This document shows positions 54,419 through 63,414 of a DNA stretch of 64,000 nucleotides, in pieces. Position numbers and translations under genes: made by a program. The notes under the pieces were generated by a model. It did no database searches. It was not told where the DNA came from and worked only from the letters and a program-made list of their open reading frames with translations. Location: the NCBI RefSeq assembly GCF_009917385.1, contig NZ_QWLJ01000018.1, positions 1 through 64,000 of the forward strand. The letters run 5' to 3'. Within the stretch, counting starts at the first letter, position 1. Each line of letters begins with the position of its first letter. The DNA is from Roseburia sp. 1XD42-34 (GTDB lineage: Bacteria; Bacillota; Bacilli; Bacillales; Amphibacillaceae).

Positions 54419-54535
54419 ATGAAGAAATTTTTTGTGACCCCTTTGGTATTTTTTGCTGGTCTAGCTATCATGTTCATCGTTTTTGCAACCAAAAAATGGA
54501 ACACCGTATTATCCAAGACAGGAAAAAAATCGTAG
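54419..54535 (+). CDS. Small single-helix membrane protein (38 residues)
   Basis: A 38-residue frame begins behind AAGAAAGGATG and encodes MKKFFVTPLVFFAGLAIMFIVFATKKW and a Lys-rich tail ending SKTGKKS. One hydrophobic helix (about 5-23) with positive ends suggests a small membrane subunit. It lies 39 bp upstream of the ABC ATPase gene in the same direction and may be cotranscribed. Not assignable to a family. Confidence 0.6.
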   Translation: MKKFFVTPLVFFAGLAIMFIVFATKKWNTVLSKTGKKS

Positions 54536-54574
54536 TCGAGACGATATTTATATCTATAAATGGAGGTTAAAGCA

Positions 54575-55489
54575 ATGTCTGTAGCAGCAATGGAGTTAGT
54601 CAATCTGAAAAAAACGATTGGCAACAAAAACATCATCAAAGGTCTATCTTTCTCAATTAATCGAGGAGAAGTCTTTGGTTTTATCGGGCCAAACGGAGCT
54701 GGAAAAACAACCACTATCCGAATGATGGTCGGATTGATAAGTATTTCCGAAGGCGATGTCCTCATTCAAGGGCATAGTATTAAGCAAGACTTTAAGAAAG
54801 CCGTACGAGAAGTTGGGGCAATAGTTGAAAACCCGGAAATGTATCCGTTTATGACAGGATGGCAAAACTTAAAGCATTATGCACGCATGATGCCAGGAGT
54901 AACGAAAGAACGAATTCATGGAGTAGTGAAGCTAATTGGGATGGAAAAGGCAATTAACGAAAAGGTTGGCAAATATTCTTTAGGAATGCGCCAACGTCTT
55001 GGAATTGCACAGGCACTTCTACATAAACCGTCTGTGTTAATTTTAGATGAGCCGACAAATGGGTTAGATCCTGCTGGAATAAGAGAAATGCGCGGTCATA
55101 TTCGCCACCTGGCACAAGAGGAAAATGTCGCCGTAATCGTTTCCAGTCACTTGCTTTCTGAAATTGAACAAATGTGTGACCGAATCGGTGTCATTAAAAA
55201 TGGAGAAATGGTTACGCTGCAACAAGTTGGCGCTCAGGACAACGGAAACCTTGTTCACCATTTGACCGTTGAACCAACAAATAAAGCAAAACAACTATTA
55301 GAAGAACAATTTGATTTGAAAGTTGTCGAACTAGAAGGTGACCTGTCCTTCCGTTGTGAAAAAGAACAAATGCCAGCGATTATTAAAAGTTTAGTAGAGA
55401 ACGATTGCGCTATTTACCAAGCCAATGTCGTTAATGGCACGCTAGAAGACCAATTCTTTGAACTGATTGGAGAGAACACCATTGAGTAG
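54575..55489 (+). CDS. ABC transporter ATPase (BcrA/CcmA type)
   Basis: This protein of about 304 residues has Walker A GPNGAGKTT, signature YSLGMRQRLGIA (SLGMRQR), Walker B VLILDEPTNGLDP and the H-loop VSSHLLSEIEQ. BcrA-type ATPases pair with a single multi-helix permease and often confer peptide antibiotic resistance. The ATG at 54575 follows TGGAGG. It overlaps the permease gene. Confidence 0.93.
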   Translation: MSVAAMELVNLKKTIGNKNIIKGLSFSINRGEVFGFIGPNGAGKTTTIRMMVGLISISEGDVLIQGHSIKQDFKKAVREVGAIVENPEMYPFMTGWQNLKHYARMMPGVTKERIHGVVKLIGMEKAINEKVGKYSLGMRQRLGIAQALLHKPSVLILDEPTNGLDPAGIREMRGHIRHLAQEENVAVIVSSHLLSEIEQMCDRIGVIKNGEMVTLQQVGAQDNGNLVHHLTVEPTNKAKQLLEEQFDLKVVELEGDLSFRCEKEQMPAIIKSLVENDCAIYQANVVNGTLEDQFFELIGENTIE

Positions 55490-56435
55490 ACTATTAAAAT
55501 TAATCCAGAATGAACAAGCCAAACTATTTATTCGAAAATCTACTTGGATTATGTACATTATTTTAATTGGAATAATTATTGCCGGTGCTTTTTTAACGGA
55601 TAAGTTCTCTGATTTGAATGAGGACTACCAAGGGGATGACTGGCGCCAGGTACTTCAAGAGGATAACAAAAAGCTGCAACAAGAAATGAAAAAAGATGAA
55701 TATGCACAAGCGATAAATCCTGAGACCATCGCAAAAAACAACTACTATTTAGAACATGATATACAACCGGCACCTTATACCGCATGGAACTTTGTTCAGG
55801 AGAATGCTGGGTTACTTACATTTGTCAGCTTATTAACTATTATTATTGCAGGTGGAATTATCGCCAATGAATTCCGTTGGGGATCGATTAAATTATTACT
55901 CATTCGTCCCATTAGAAGAAGTGGAATCTTACTATCCAAATACATCGCAACGCTCTTGTTTTCCCTATATACGACTATCTTTGTTTTTCTATTTTCATGG
56001 ATGGTAGGCGCCATTTTCTTCGGTGTCGGAGACCTGAACCCAGAAATTGTAAAACAAGTAGAAGACGGGTTTACAACCGTATCTCTACTTAAAGAAACTC
56101 TCACTAGCTATGGATTCCAAATCGTACCACTTGTAATGATGGCGACATTTGCTTTTATGATTTCCGCTGTGTTCCGTAACAGCTCCCTAGCTATCGGTAT
56201 TTCCATTTTCTTAATGATGGGCGGAAGTTCAGTTATGGGCTTCTTAGCACAAAAAGAATGGGCAAAGTATATTTTGTTTGCTCATATGGATTTAAGCCAA
56301 TATACAGCTGGGAACACGCCAATGATCAAAGGTATGACGTTGGAATTTTCCATTGTTATGTTACTTATTTATTATGTTATTTTTATAGCTCTATCTTGGA
56401 TGGTATTTACGAAACGAGATGTAGCTGGGCAATAG
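55482..56435 (+). CDS. ABC-2 type permease (BcrB-like)
   Basis: This protein of about 317 residues has one N-terminal membrane helix (about 22-40), an extracellular region of about 85 residues, and five C-terminal helices (GLLTFVSLLTIIIAGGIIANEFRWGSIKLLLIRPIRR onward). The TTG at 55482 overlaps the end of the ATPase gene and has TGGAGAG 8 bases upstream, so it is preferred over the TTG at 55467. The substrate is unknown; bacitracin-like antibiotics or envelope stressors are typical for this group. Confidence 0.88.
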   Translation: MSRLLKLIQNEQAKLFIRKSTWIMYIILIGIIIAGAFLTDKFSDLNEDYQGDDWRQVLQEDNKKLQQEMKKDEYAQAINPETIAKNNYYLEHDIQPAPYTAWNFVQENAGLLTFVSLLTIIIAGGIIANEFRWGSIKLLLIRPIRRSGILLSKYIATLLFSLYTTIFVFLFSWMVGAIFFGVGDLNPEIVKQVEDGFTTVSLLKETLTSYGFQIVPLVMMATFAFMISAVFRNSSLAIGISIFLMMGGSSVMGFLAQKEWAKYILFAHMDLSQYTAGNTPMIKGMTLEFSIVMLLIYYVIFIALSWMVFTKRDVAGQ

Positions 56436-56439
56436 CTAA

Positions 56440-56490
56440 TTATAACCTTACATCTGGAAACATAGCTGTTCTGGATGTAAGGTTTGAAAT
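56440..56490 (+). terminator. Hairpin after the BcrAB-like operon
   Basis: An 11-bp stem AACCTTACATC / GATGTAAGGTT with a loop of about 20 bases lies right after the permease stop codon. The T-run is weak. Confidence 0.55.
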
Positions 56491-56592
56491 TTGATGCAGA
56501 TGCTGTTAGAAAGAAAACGGTTGATTTTCGTCCTCATTGATGTTATGATGACGTTAACATAAATATTTGGATCACATGTGACTAATACGATT

Positions 56593-56655
56593 AGGCATGG
56601 TGGTATGATAGAGTAACCTATATTTAGGGCTCTGTATACTGCCATGCCTTTTTTA
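56593..56655 (+). terminator. Second, stronger terminator before the EIIA gene
   Basis: AGGCATGG...CCATGCCT with inner GTAT/ATAC and AGAG/CTCT pairs forms a long hairpin followed by TTTTTTA. It insulates the ABC operon from the PTS gene downstream. Confidence 0.7.
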
Positions 56656-56830
56656 CTGCCAACATTTGTAGTGCAACCCAGCTGTCAAGTTACTGCCCTA
56701 TTACCTTGTGATCCGTTATTTAAAATTTATACTTTTGGATCCTGTTTCCAATTTTTTGCTAAACGTTTTATACTACTTTATATAGAACCAAAATTTCACA
56801 TAACAACCTAAAGAAGAAGGAGTACACCTT

Positions 56831-57319
56831 ATGTTTAAAAATTTATTTAAAAAACCAAAAGAACAAATCATTTATGCACCACTAAATGGTGACATTATTC
56901 CACTAGAAGAAGTCCCTGATCCAGTGTTTAATCAAAAAATGATGGGCGAAGGTATCGCAATCATTCCAAGCGATGGCAAGCTTGTATCACCGGTTAATGG
57001 AAAAGTTGTGCAAATACCAGATACGAAGCATGCTATCGGTCTTATTGCTGACGATAGTACTGAAATCCTTATCCATGTAGGCTTGGAGACTGTAGCCCTC
57101 AATGGAAAAGGTTTTAACGTTAAAGTCGCAGCAGACGATGAGGTGAAAACAGGCGATGTACTTATGGACTTCGATCTAGCCTATATTCAGGAACACGCTT
57201 CTAGCACGGTAACACCTATCATCATTACAAATAGTAACGATGGAAGTAAAAAGCTCAGCTTTACTGATGAAAGAAAGAGCACAGCAGGAGAAACCGTTCT
57301 AATAACGGTCACTTCCTAA
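56831..57319 (+). CDS. PTS glucose-type EIIA protein
   Basis: The 162-residue protein is a free-standing EIIA-Glc domain: phospho-acceptor His82 (EILIHVGLETVAL) and supporting His67 (DTKHAIGL). It probably phosphorylates the EIICB encoded at 58.6 kb, which lacks its own EIIA. It may also serve other PTS permeases without a fused EIIA. Repeat A10 separates it from the antiterminator gene. The ATG follows AAGAAGGAG. Confidence 0.93.
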   Translation: MFKNLFKKPKEQIIYAPLNGDIIPLEEVPDPVFNQKMMGEGIAIIPSDGKLVSPVNGKVVQIPDTKHAIGLIADDSTEILIHVGLETVALNGKGFNVKVAADDEVKTGDVLMDFDLAYIQEHASSTVTPIIITNSNDGSKKLSFTDERKSTAGETVLITVTS

Positions 57320-57330
57320 TATATAAAAAG

Positions 57331-57546
57331 ATGAACAAAGGCGCAAAGCGCCCGGTTAGCAACGTAGCGACTGGAGCGAAGCAAACTAAAGTTTTAGGAA
57401 TCACGGTGAGGTAACGAACCGATGATGACTTATCGTAGGGTGATTCGTGAAGTCGCCTAGTTGCTGGGCGCTTAAGCCAGACGTGGCTATTCCGTTATAT
57501 CGGTACTCATAAGCCAAAATTTTTATACTTTCTTATCTTGTAAAAA
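57331..57546 (+). repeat. Repeat family A, copy A10 (internally deleted)
   Basis: It has the stem GGCGCAAAGCGCC, then the same internal junction as A2 (GTTTTAGGAATCA joined to GGTGAGG...ACGAACCGATGATGACTTA). The 3' half is well preserved, with GGGTGATTCGTGAAGTCGCC and the TTTCTTATCTTGT tail. Confidence 0.85.
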
Positions 57547-57625
57547 AGGGGTGCTGTGGGGTTAAGCAAAATCACTCCACACTTTCCTCCCTTAGCGAAC
57601 TGTTTGTAAAAGGAGAGGTATTCCG

Positions 57626-58447
57626 GTGAGAATTACAAAAATCCTTAATAATAATGCAGTGATTGTATCAGACGGAAAGCAAGAAAAAATAGCCATTGGC
57701 GCTGGTGTTGCATTTAACAAGAAGAAAAAGGATATTATTAATCCAACCAAAATTGAAAAGTTGTTTGTTGTAAAAGAAAATGAAAAATTACAAGAGCTAA
57801 TCATGCGTATACCGGAAGAACATCTGCTTATCTCTGAAGAAATTATTGCTTATGCCGAACAACAGCTTGGAACAAAATTAAATGAACATATTTTATTAGC
57901 TCTGACCGATCATCTTTCCTTTGCCATTGAACGTACGAAGGAAGGAATTCATTTACAAAATAAATTGTTACAGGAAATAAAAATCATGTACCGTGAAGAA
58001 TTCAATATTGGGTTGTGGGCAATTAATCATGTAAAAGATAAACTACATATTGAACTACCTATTGATGAAGCAGCATTTATCGCACTACATGTCCATACGA
58101 TGAAAATTAAAGGAGGTGATTTACATGAAACGGTAAGACAAACAGCGATCGTCAAAGATATGATTGAAGCAATTCAAGATGACTTGGACATTATTTTTGA
58201 TGAAAACACACTCGCATTTGAACGTTTAATGACACATTTAAGGTTTGCCTTAAATCGTGTGAACCATTGTGAAGCGCATTCGTTAGACGAAGAAATGCTT
58301 GCTATGATCAAAAAGAAATTTAAGCGTTCTTACCGTTGTTCCGTTAACGTTGCAAAAAAACTTGCTGCAAACCATGGAATTGAACTACCTCCAGAAGAAT
58401 TAGGCTATATTACGTTACACATCGAACGTCTTAAAAAATACCAATAA
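57626..58447 (+). CDS. BglG/LicT-family PRD transcription antiterminator
   Basis: The 273-residue protein has a CAT RNA-binding domain (1-55: MRITKILNNNAVIVSD), PRD1 (about 65-170; His96, His155) and PRD2 (about 175-273; conserved His in MTHLRFALNR and YITLHIERL). PTS phosphorylation of the PRD histidines gates RNA binding. Start is GTG at 57626 behind AAGGAGAGG. It probably controls the EIICB gene 108 bp downstream, but I could not find a clear RAT/terminator pair there. Confidence 0.9.
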   Translation: MRITKILNNNAVIVSDGKQEKIAIGAGVAFNKKKKDIINPTKIEKLFVVKENEKLQELIMRIPEEHLLISEEIIAYAEQQLGTKLNEHILLALTDHLSFAIERTKEGIHLQNKLLQEIKIMYREEFNIGLWAINHVKDKLHIELPIDEAAFIALHVHTMKIKGGDLHETVRQTAIVKDMIEAIQDDLDIIFDENTLAFERLMTHLRFALNRVNHCEAHSLDEEMLAMIKKKFKRSYRCSVNVAKKLAANHGIELPPEELGYITLHIERLKKYQ

Positions 58448-58555
58448 TACTACTTGATTTAGAGGTCACCACATTGGTAACGCTTTCATTATTAACTATT
58501 ATTTGATTACAGTTTCTTTTAAGCTTTCATTCATAACCATTATAAGGAGGAATTT

Positions 58556-59998
58556 ATGATGATGAATTATATACAACGACTCGGTCGGTCACTTATGCTG
58601 CCAGTAGCCGTTCTACCAGCAGCTGCCATACTATCAGGAATTGGTTACTGGATTGATAAAGACCAAGTGAACACCGTAGCTGTGTTTCTAAACCAAGCAG
58701 GAAACTCTATTATAGGCAATATACCCATTCTGTTTGCTATTGGGGTTGCATTGGGTTTAGCAAAAAACAAAGATGGCTCAGCCGCATTAAGTGGACTCGT
58801 TGGATTTTTAGTCGTAACGACCCTGCTTTCCACCGATTCCGTAGCCCTACTGCAAGGAATTGAAGCGGGAAGCGTCGACGCTGCATTTAGTGCAAGTAAA
58901 AACGTTTTTATTGGAATCATATCTGGTATGGTTGCTTCTGTTATGTATAACCGTTTTAGTCATGTACAACTACCTGATGCTTTTGCATTCTTTAGTGGGA
59001 AACGACTAGTGCCGATTATGACATCTGTTGCTATGATGGTTATTTCCGTTCCTTTATTTTTCATTTGGCCAGTCGTCTATAACGCATTAGTATCATTTGG
59101 TACAGCCATTATTGACTTAGGATCTGTTGGTGCAGGACTGTATGGATTTTTTAACCGCTTACTAATTCCAACCGGTCTGCACCATGCGTTAAACTCCGTA
59201 TTTTGGTTTGATGTTGCAGGTATTGACGATATTGGTAAATTCCGTGATGGTACAGGGGTCAAAGGTATAACGGGCATGTACCAAGCAGGATTCTTCCCAA
59301 TTATGATGTTTGGTTTACCAGCTGCAGCACTTGCTATGTACCATACCGCAAAAACGAAAAGGAAAAAACAAGCCGCTTCGCTGCTTTTAGCAACAGCATT
59401 CGCAGCATTCTTTACAGGTGTCACAGAACCACTTGAATTTTCATTTATGTTCTTAGCTCCAGCTCTATATGTCGTGCACGCATTGCTGACAGGACTTTCG
59501 TTAGCGATCGCATCCTTTTTCCATTGGACGTCTGGATTTGGATTTAGTGCCGGATTTATCGATTATTTCCTTAGCTATCCATTACCGCTCGCGAATAAGC
59601 CATATATGTTACTCGTCCAAGGACTCGTGTTCGCAGTCATCTATTACTTCCTCTTCCGCTTTTTAATTACGAAGTTAAATTTGAAAACGCCAGGACGTGA
59701 GGATGATGAAGAATTGGTGGTAGATGATGCTGAAGAAGGAACATCTTCTCGCCAGCGATTTGCTAAGCTAGCTACACAAATTTATGAAGGCTTGGGTGGA
59801 GATGAAAATGTTACTTCCATCGATAACTGTGTTACTCGTCTACGTGTCGAAGTGAAAGATATGGATAAAGTAGATGAGGCAAAAATTAAAGCTACCGGTG
59901 TTCCTGGTATTAATAAAGTTGGTGCGAAAGGAATTCATGTTATCGTCGGTACAAATGTGCAATTTGTGGCGGATGAAATTAATAAGATACGTAAATAA
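58556..59998 (+). CDS. PTS EIICB, N-acetylglucosamine/glucose family
   Basis: The 480-residue permease has an EIIC domain (1-380) with NRLLIPTGLHHALNSVFWFDVAGIDDIGKFRDG and FFTGVTEPLEFSFMFLAPALYVVHALLTG, patterns typical of NagE/NagP. The EIIB domain (about 400-480) has phospho-Cys in NCVTRLRVEV. It lacks the C-terminal EIIA found in NagE, matching the separate EIIA gene. N-acetylglucosamine is the favoured substrate, glucose the alternative. Start codon (two or three ATGs in tandem) follows AAGGAGG. Confidence 0.9.
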   Translation: MMMNYIQRLGRSLMLPVAVLPAAAILSGIGYWIDKDQVNTVAVFLNQAGNSIIGNIPILFAIGVALGLAKNKDGSAALSGLVGFLVVTTLLSTDSVALLQGIEAGSVDAAFSASKNVFIGIISGMVASVMYNRFSHVQLPDAFAFFSGKRLVPIMTSVAMMVISVPLFFIWPVVYNALVSFGTAIIDLGSVGAGLYGFFNRLLIPTGLHHALNSVFWFDVAGIDDIGKFRDGTGVKGITGMYQAGFFPIMMFGLPAAALAMYHTAKTKRKKQAASLLLATAFAAFFTGVTEPLEFSFMFLAPALYVVHALLTGLSLAIASFFHWTSGFGFSAGFIDYFLSYPLPLANKPYMLLVQGLVFAVIYYFLFRFLITKLNLKTPGREDDEELVVDDAEEGTSSRQRFAKLATQIYEGLGGDENVTSIDNCVTRLRVEVKDMDKVDEAKIKATGVPGINKVGAKGIHVIVGTNVQFVADEINKIRK

Positions 59999-60033
59999 AA
60001 ATTGGCACAAGGCTGGGCATAACTGAATTAGTG

Positions 60034-60318
60034 ATGAACAAAGGCGCAGGTCGCCCGGTTAGCAACGTAGCGACTGGAACGAATTAACGAAAGATAAGGG
60101 AATCATGCCATTAAAGCTGGGGTATGCCGACGTCTGGGCGACAAACCCCACCCGTTTTTAGTCGGCCTTCCTCTTAGGTACTAACGGATGATGCCTTATC
60201 GTAGGGCGCATTTCTAAAGTTGCATCGTTGCTGGGCTCATGCGCCGGATGTTGCTATTCCGTTAAATCTGTATCCCCCAAAGCAACCATTTTTATGCTTT
60301 CTTACTCTTTTGAAAAAG
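60034..60318 (+). repeat. Repeat family A, copy A11
   Basis: Full-length unit with GGCGCAGGTCGCC, GGGAATCATGCC, GCCGACGTCTGGGCG, TTTTTAGTCGGCC and GGGCTCATGCGCCGG. It lies between the PTS permease and spo0M and is inverted relative to A12 on the far side of spo0M. Confidence 0.85.
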
Positions 60319-60415
60319 AGCAGACATTGCGTCCACTTTTTACCAAACTTTGAATTCTGTCTATAAAAATACAGTTTTTTCATTTATACTAAAGAAAAAG
60401 GAGGGACACGTACAT

Positions 60416-61186
60416 ATGTTTAAGAAATTTTTCAATTCTATCGGTATTGGTTCAGCAAAAGTTGACGCAAAAATAGAAACAGAAGATTTTGTGCCTGGTG
60501 AAATGGTGGAAGGGATTTTGGAAGTAGAAGGGGGAAATTCGGAACAGCAAATAGATCAAATCTATGTAAGCTTATTAACTAACCATACAATGGAAATCAA
60601 CGATAAGGAAAGCGATAATCATCGCCACACCATTCAACGCTTCAAGCTCACTGATGGTTTTATAATCCAGGCTGAAGAATCTAAATCCATCCCCTTCCGT
60701 TTTCAACTGCCTGCAAAAACACCAGCAACTCTTGGGAAAACAAAAGTATGGCTAGAGACAGGTATGGATATAAAAAAAGCATTTGATCCAAGAGATAGCG
60801 ATTACATACAAGTCGACCCTCATCCATTAGTAGATGCTTTTCTTGACGCGGCGGATAGCCTGGGGTTTGAATTAAAAGATGTGAAATGTGAGCTCACTCC
60901 ACAATCATCTAAGTTAAAAGAAGCGTTTCCAATTTATCAAGAATTTGAGTTTAAGCCTAAAGCCAAAAAATATAAACGTAAATTAGATGAATTGGAAGCT
61001 GCATTTTTCGTCTATGAGTCTGAAGTTGTAGCTATTGTTGAGGTGGATCGAAAAATGCGAAACGAAGATAGTTTTCTAGTAGAGTTTTTCAATCTAGATG
61101 AGAGCAATGTTGCTATTCGCTACGGATTTGATGATGTTGATGAGTTGGCAGAGAAACTAGAAGCTCTCATTGAAGAAAATCTATAG
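60416..61186 (+). CDS. spo0M: Spo0M-family sporulation control protein
   Basis: This protein of about 256 residues has an arrestin-like beta-sandwich N-terminal domain (MFKKFFNSIGIGSAKVDAKIE to about 145) followed by the Spo0M-specific region ending DDVDELAEKLEALIEENL. Spo0M affects Spo0A-dependent sporulation and the cell surface in Bacillus. The start at 60416 follows AAGGAGGG; the upstream in-frame ATG adds 22 residues without similarity. It is monocistronic, flanked by inverted A repeats and a strong terminator. Confidence 0.93.
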   Translation: MFKKFFNSIGIGSAKVDAKIETEDFVPGEMVEGILEVEGGNSEQQIDQIYVSLLTNHTMEINDKESDNHRHTIQRFKLTDGFIIQAEESKSIPFRFQLPAKTPATLGKTKVWLETGMDIKKAFDPRDSDYIQVDPHPLVDAFLDAADSLGFELKDVKCELTPQSSKLKEAFPIYQEFEFKPKAKKYKRKLDELEAAFFVYESEVVAIVEVDRKMRNEDSFLVEFFNLDESNVAIRYGFDDVDELAEKLEALIEENL

Positions 61187-61316
61187 TAATTCTAGCTCAT
61201 AATAACTAATGAATAACCAATGTTTTCAGAATGCCCTTCCTCTCGTTAAATGGTAGTTAGACTTCATAAAGGGTCTTTCCCATTTTCTGAAAACATCCTT
61301 GTGTATGGCAACCGAC

Positions 61317-61359
61317 GAGCTTTAAATCCTTTTAGATGAAGGATTTAAAGCTCTTTTTT
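61317..61359 (+). terminator. Terminator of spo0M
   Basis: A stem of about 14 bp, GAGCTTTAAATCCT / AGGATTTAAAGCTC, with a 9-base loop is followed by TTTTTTA. Confidence 0.9.
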
Positions 61360-61630
61360 ACAAGATAAGAAAGTATAACATTTGTTGCTTTGGGATAAGG
61401 GAATAACGGAATAGACACGTCCGGCGCATGAGCCCAGCAACGATGCGACGTTAGAAATGCGCCCTACGATAAGGCCTCATCGGTCCCTCCCTAAGAGGAA
61501 GGCTGAATAAAAACGGGCTTGCCGTCGAGACGTCGGCATACCCTGTTTTAGTGGTATGATTCCCTTATCTTTCGTTGATTCGTTCCATTCGCTACGTTGC
61601 TAACCGGGCACCCCGCGGCTTTGTTCTTCT
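61360..61630 (-). repeat. Repeat family A, copy A12 (inverted)
   Basis: A complete unit on the minus strand, closely related to A11 (ATGCCACTAAAACAGGG, GCCGACGTCTCGACGGCAAGCCCG, TTTCTAACGTCGCATCG, GGGCTCATGCGCCGG). A stray B-family tail (CCTTACAAGCACCTTACGTGCATGAAAAAA) lies at 61711-61740. Confidence 0.85.
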
Positions 61631-61819
61631 AGCTTTGTTTTTTCTAAACCATAACCAAAGGTATTTTACTTCATAAACATCGGCAATTGGCAAATAGAGT
61701 CAATGGCAAGCCTTACAAGCACCTTACGTGCATGAAAAAACACACTACTGAACCCTATTAAAAATATGCACTCTTTATGTGGCAATTAAACAAGTTTATT
61801 TAAAACGCATGTTATTGAC

Positions 61820-61853
61820 TTGACATGTATTTACTACCTGTTATAACATGTAG
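61820..61853 (+). promoter_or_regulatory. Promoter with palindromic operator before the SIS gene
   Basis: TTGACA (61820-61825) and TATAAC (61842-61847) are 16 bp apart. CTACCTGTTATAACATGTAG (61834-61853) is a 20-bp palindrome with one mismatched pair that overlaps the -10. The GntR-family regulator encoded downstream is the obvious candidate to bind it. Confidence 0.65.
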
Positions 61854-61877
61854 ATATAATACGAAGGAGGATTATAA

Positions 61878-62618
61878 ATGCACACAAAAAAAGAAATCGT
61901 CCGTTATCTAAATTATTTAACAGACACATGGAAAGCTGTAGAAGAAAATGAGGTTGATAAAATAGAACATGCAGCAGACCTCATCTTTCAAAGTTGTAAA
62001 AAAGGTGGTCGATTTTATGTGTTTGGCTCAGGTCATTCCCATATGGTAGCTGAGGAAATATACATTCGAGCTGGTGGATTAGCGTATGTAAAAGGTATAT
62101 TGCCTCCTGAATTAATGTTACATGAAATGCCAAATAAAAGTACGTATTTGGAAAGACTGGATGGGTACGCAAAAAGTATGTTGAATTTGTACAAGGTGGA
62201 TAACAAAGATACGTTGATGGTTGTCTCCAATTCTGGCAGAAATAATATTCCTGTGGAAATGTGTTTAGAAGCCAAAAAAATAGATGCCAGTGTAATTGCT
62301 CTAACATCTATAGCTCATTCAACAAATGTCTCTTCCAGACATTCTTCCAATAAAAAAATGTACGAGATTGCTGATGTAACCATCGATAATCACGCTCCTA
62401 AAGGTGATGCTGCATACATGATGGATGGAATTGATACAGGATTAGGACCAACATCTGATTTTACAAGCATTGGGATTGCTCAAGCAATCATTATAGGAGT
62501 TATTCACAAGTTGAAAGAAGCTGGTTTAGATGTACCTGTTTTTAAAAGCTCAAACTTAGATGGTGCCGATAAATACAATGACCAATTATTTGATAAATAC
62601 TATGGATATTGGAAATAG
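61878..62618 (+). CDS. SIS-domain protein, UPF0309 type
   Basis: The 246-residue protein has a SIS fold: FYVFGSGHSHMVAEEIYIRAGG (about 44-65), DTLMVVSNSGRNNIPVEMCLEAKK (about 114-137) and ALTSIAHS. It matches the uncharacterised UPF0309 proteins, likely phosphosugar isomerases, etherases or binding proteins. It is followed 85 bp later by a GntR/UTRA regulator and probably handles an amino-sugar phosphate. The ATG follows GAAGGAGG. Confidence 0.88.
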   Translation: MHTKKEIVRYLNYLTDTWKAVEENEVDKIEHAADLIFQSCKKGGRFYVFGSGHSHMVAEEIYIRAGGLAYVKGILPPELMLHEMPNKSTYLERLDGYAKSMLNLYKVDNKDTLMVVSNSGRNNIPVEMCLEAKKIDASVIALTSIAHSTNVSSRHSSNKKMYEIADVTIDNHAPKGDAAYMMDGIDTGLGPTSDFTSIGIAQAIIIGVIHKLKEAGLDVPVFKSSNLDGADKYNDQLFDKYYGYWK

Positions 62619-62703
62619 CCTGAAATCCGGTTGCGTTTTACTAAGCTGATACTTATGCATGGTATAATGAGGCTATTAGATTACTGAAAAGGACTGCAAT
62701 TAA

Positions 62704-63414
62704 ATGAGAGCGAATTTAGCTAAATACCAAATAGTAAAACAGTATATATTAGATCAAATTGAAAAAAGAATTTATCAGCCACATCAATTAATTGAATCAG
62801 AATTAGAATTAGCTGAAAAGCTTCATGTCTCTAGAATAACGGTGAGAAAAGCATTGGAAGAATTAGTAAATGATAAAGTGCTCTCTAAGAAAAAAGGAGT
62901 CGGAACATTTGTAAACCCTCTCCCTAAGTATTTAGGATTTAAACCGGGTATAGGCTTTACTTCTGAAGCAAAGAATAGAGGGTTAACTCCTTCAACTAAC
63001 TTGTTGCGGCTTGCTAAAGTAGCTGCTGATGAAGAGCAGGCTGTGGATATGCAAATTAATGTAAGTGATCCGCTATGGCTTGTCGAACGGATTCGATATG
63101 CGAATAATGTAGCAGTGTCTTACGAATTAGAGTACTTTGATTGGCACTTAGTTGGAGAGTTAACAGAAGACATTTGTAAGCACTCCATTTATGAACACTT
63201 AAAAGAAAAAGGAATTGAATACGAATATGTCGATCAAAGGATTTCAGCTATAATGGCTGATGAGTCGTCCTCTAAGCATTTAAACATTCCGATTGGTTCA
63301 CCACTTATCGACATAAAAAATATTGCGTATCTAAAAAATGGAAAACCTTTTAATCTTGGATTCGCATTGTACCAAACAAACTCATTTCATCTAATGCATA
63401 CCGTTTACCGCTAA
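62704..63414 (+). CDS. GntR-family regulator with UTRA domain
   Basis: The 236-residue regulator has a winged-helix domain (about 1-75: LAEKLHVSRITVRKALEELVNDKVLSKKKGVGTFV) and a UTRA ligand domain (about 85-236), as in the HutC/NagR group, which often senses amino-sugar phosphates. It probably represses the SIS gene upstream via the palindrome at 61834-61853. Its stop codon is immediately followed by repeat B12. Initiation ATG is preceded by AAAGGA. Confidence 0.9.
   Translation: MRANLAKYQIVKQYILDQIEKRIYQPHQLIESELELAEKLHVSRITVRKALEELVNDKVLSKKKGVGTFVNPLPKYLGFKPGIGFTSEAKNRGLTPSTNLLRLAKVAADEEQAVDMQINVSDPLWLVERIRYANNVAVSYELEYFDWHLVGELTEDICKHSIYEHLKEKGIEYEYVDQRISAIMADESSSKHLNIPIGSPLIDIKNIAYLKNGKPFNLGFALYQTNSFHLMHTVYR

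Noticed and set aside
58448..58555. RAT antiterminator site before the EIICB gene
   Set aside because: I could not identify the conserved bulged hairpin or an overlapping terminator with confidence.
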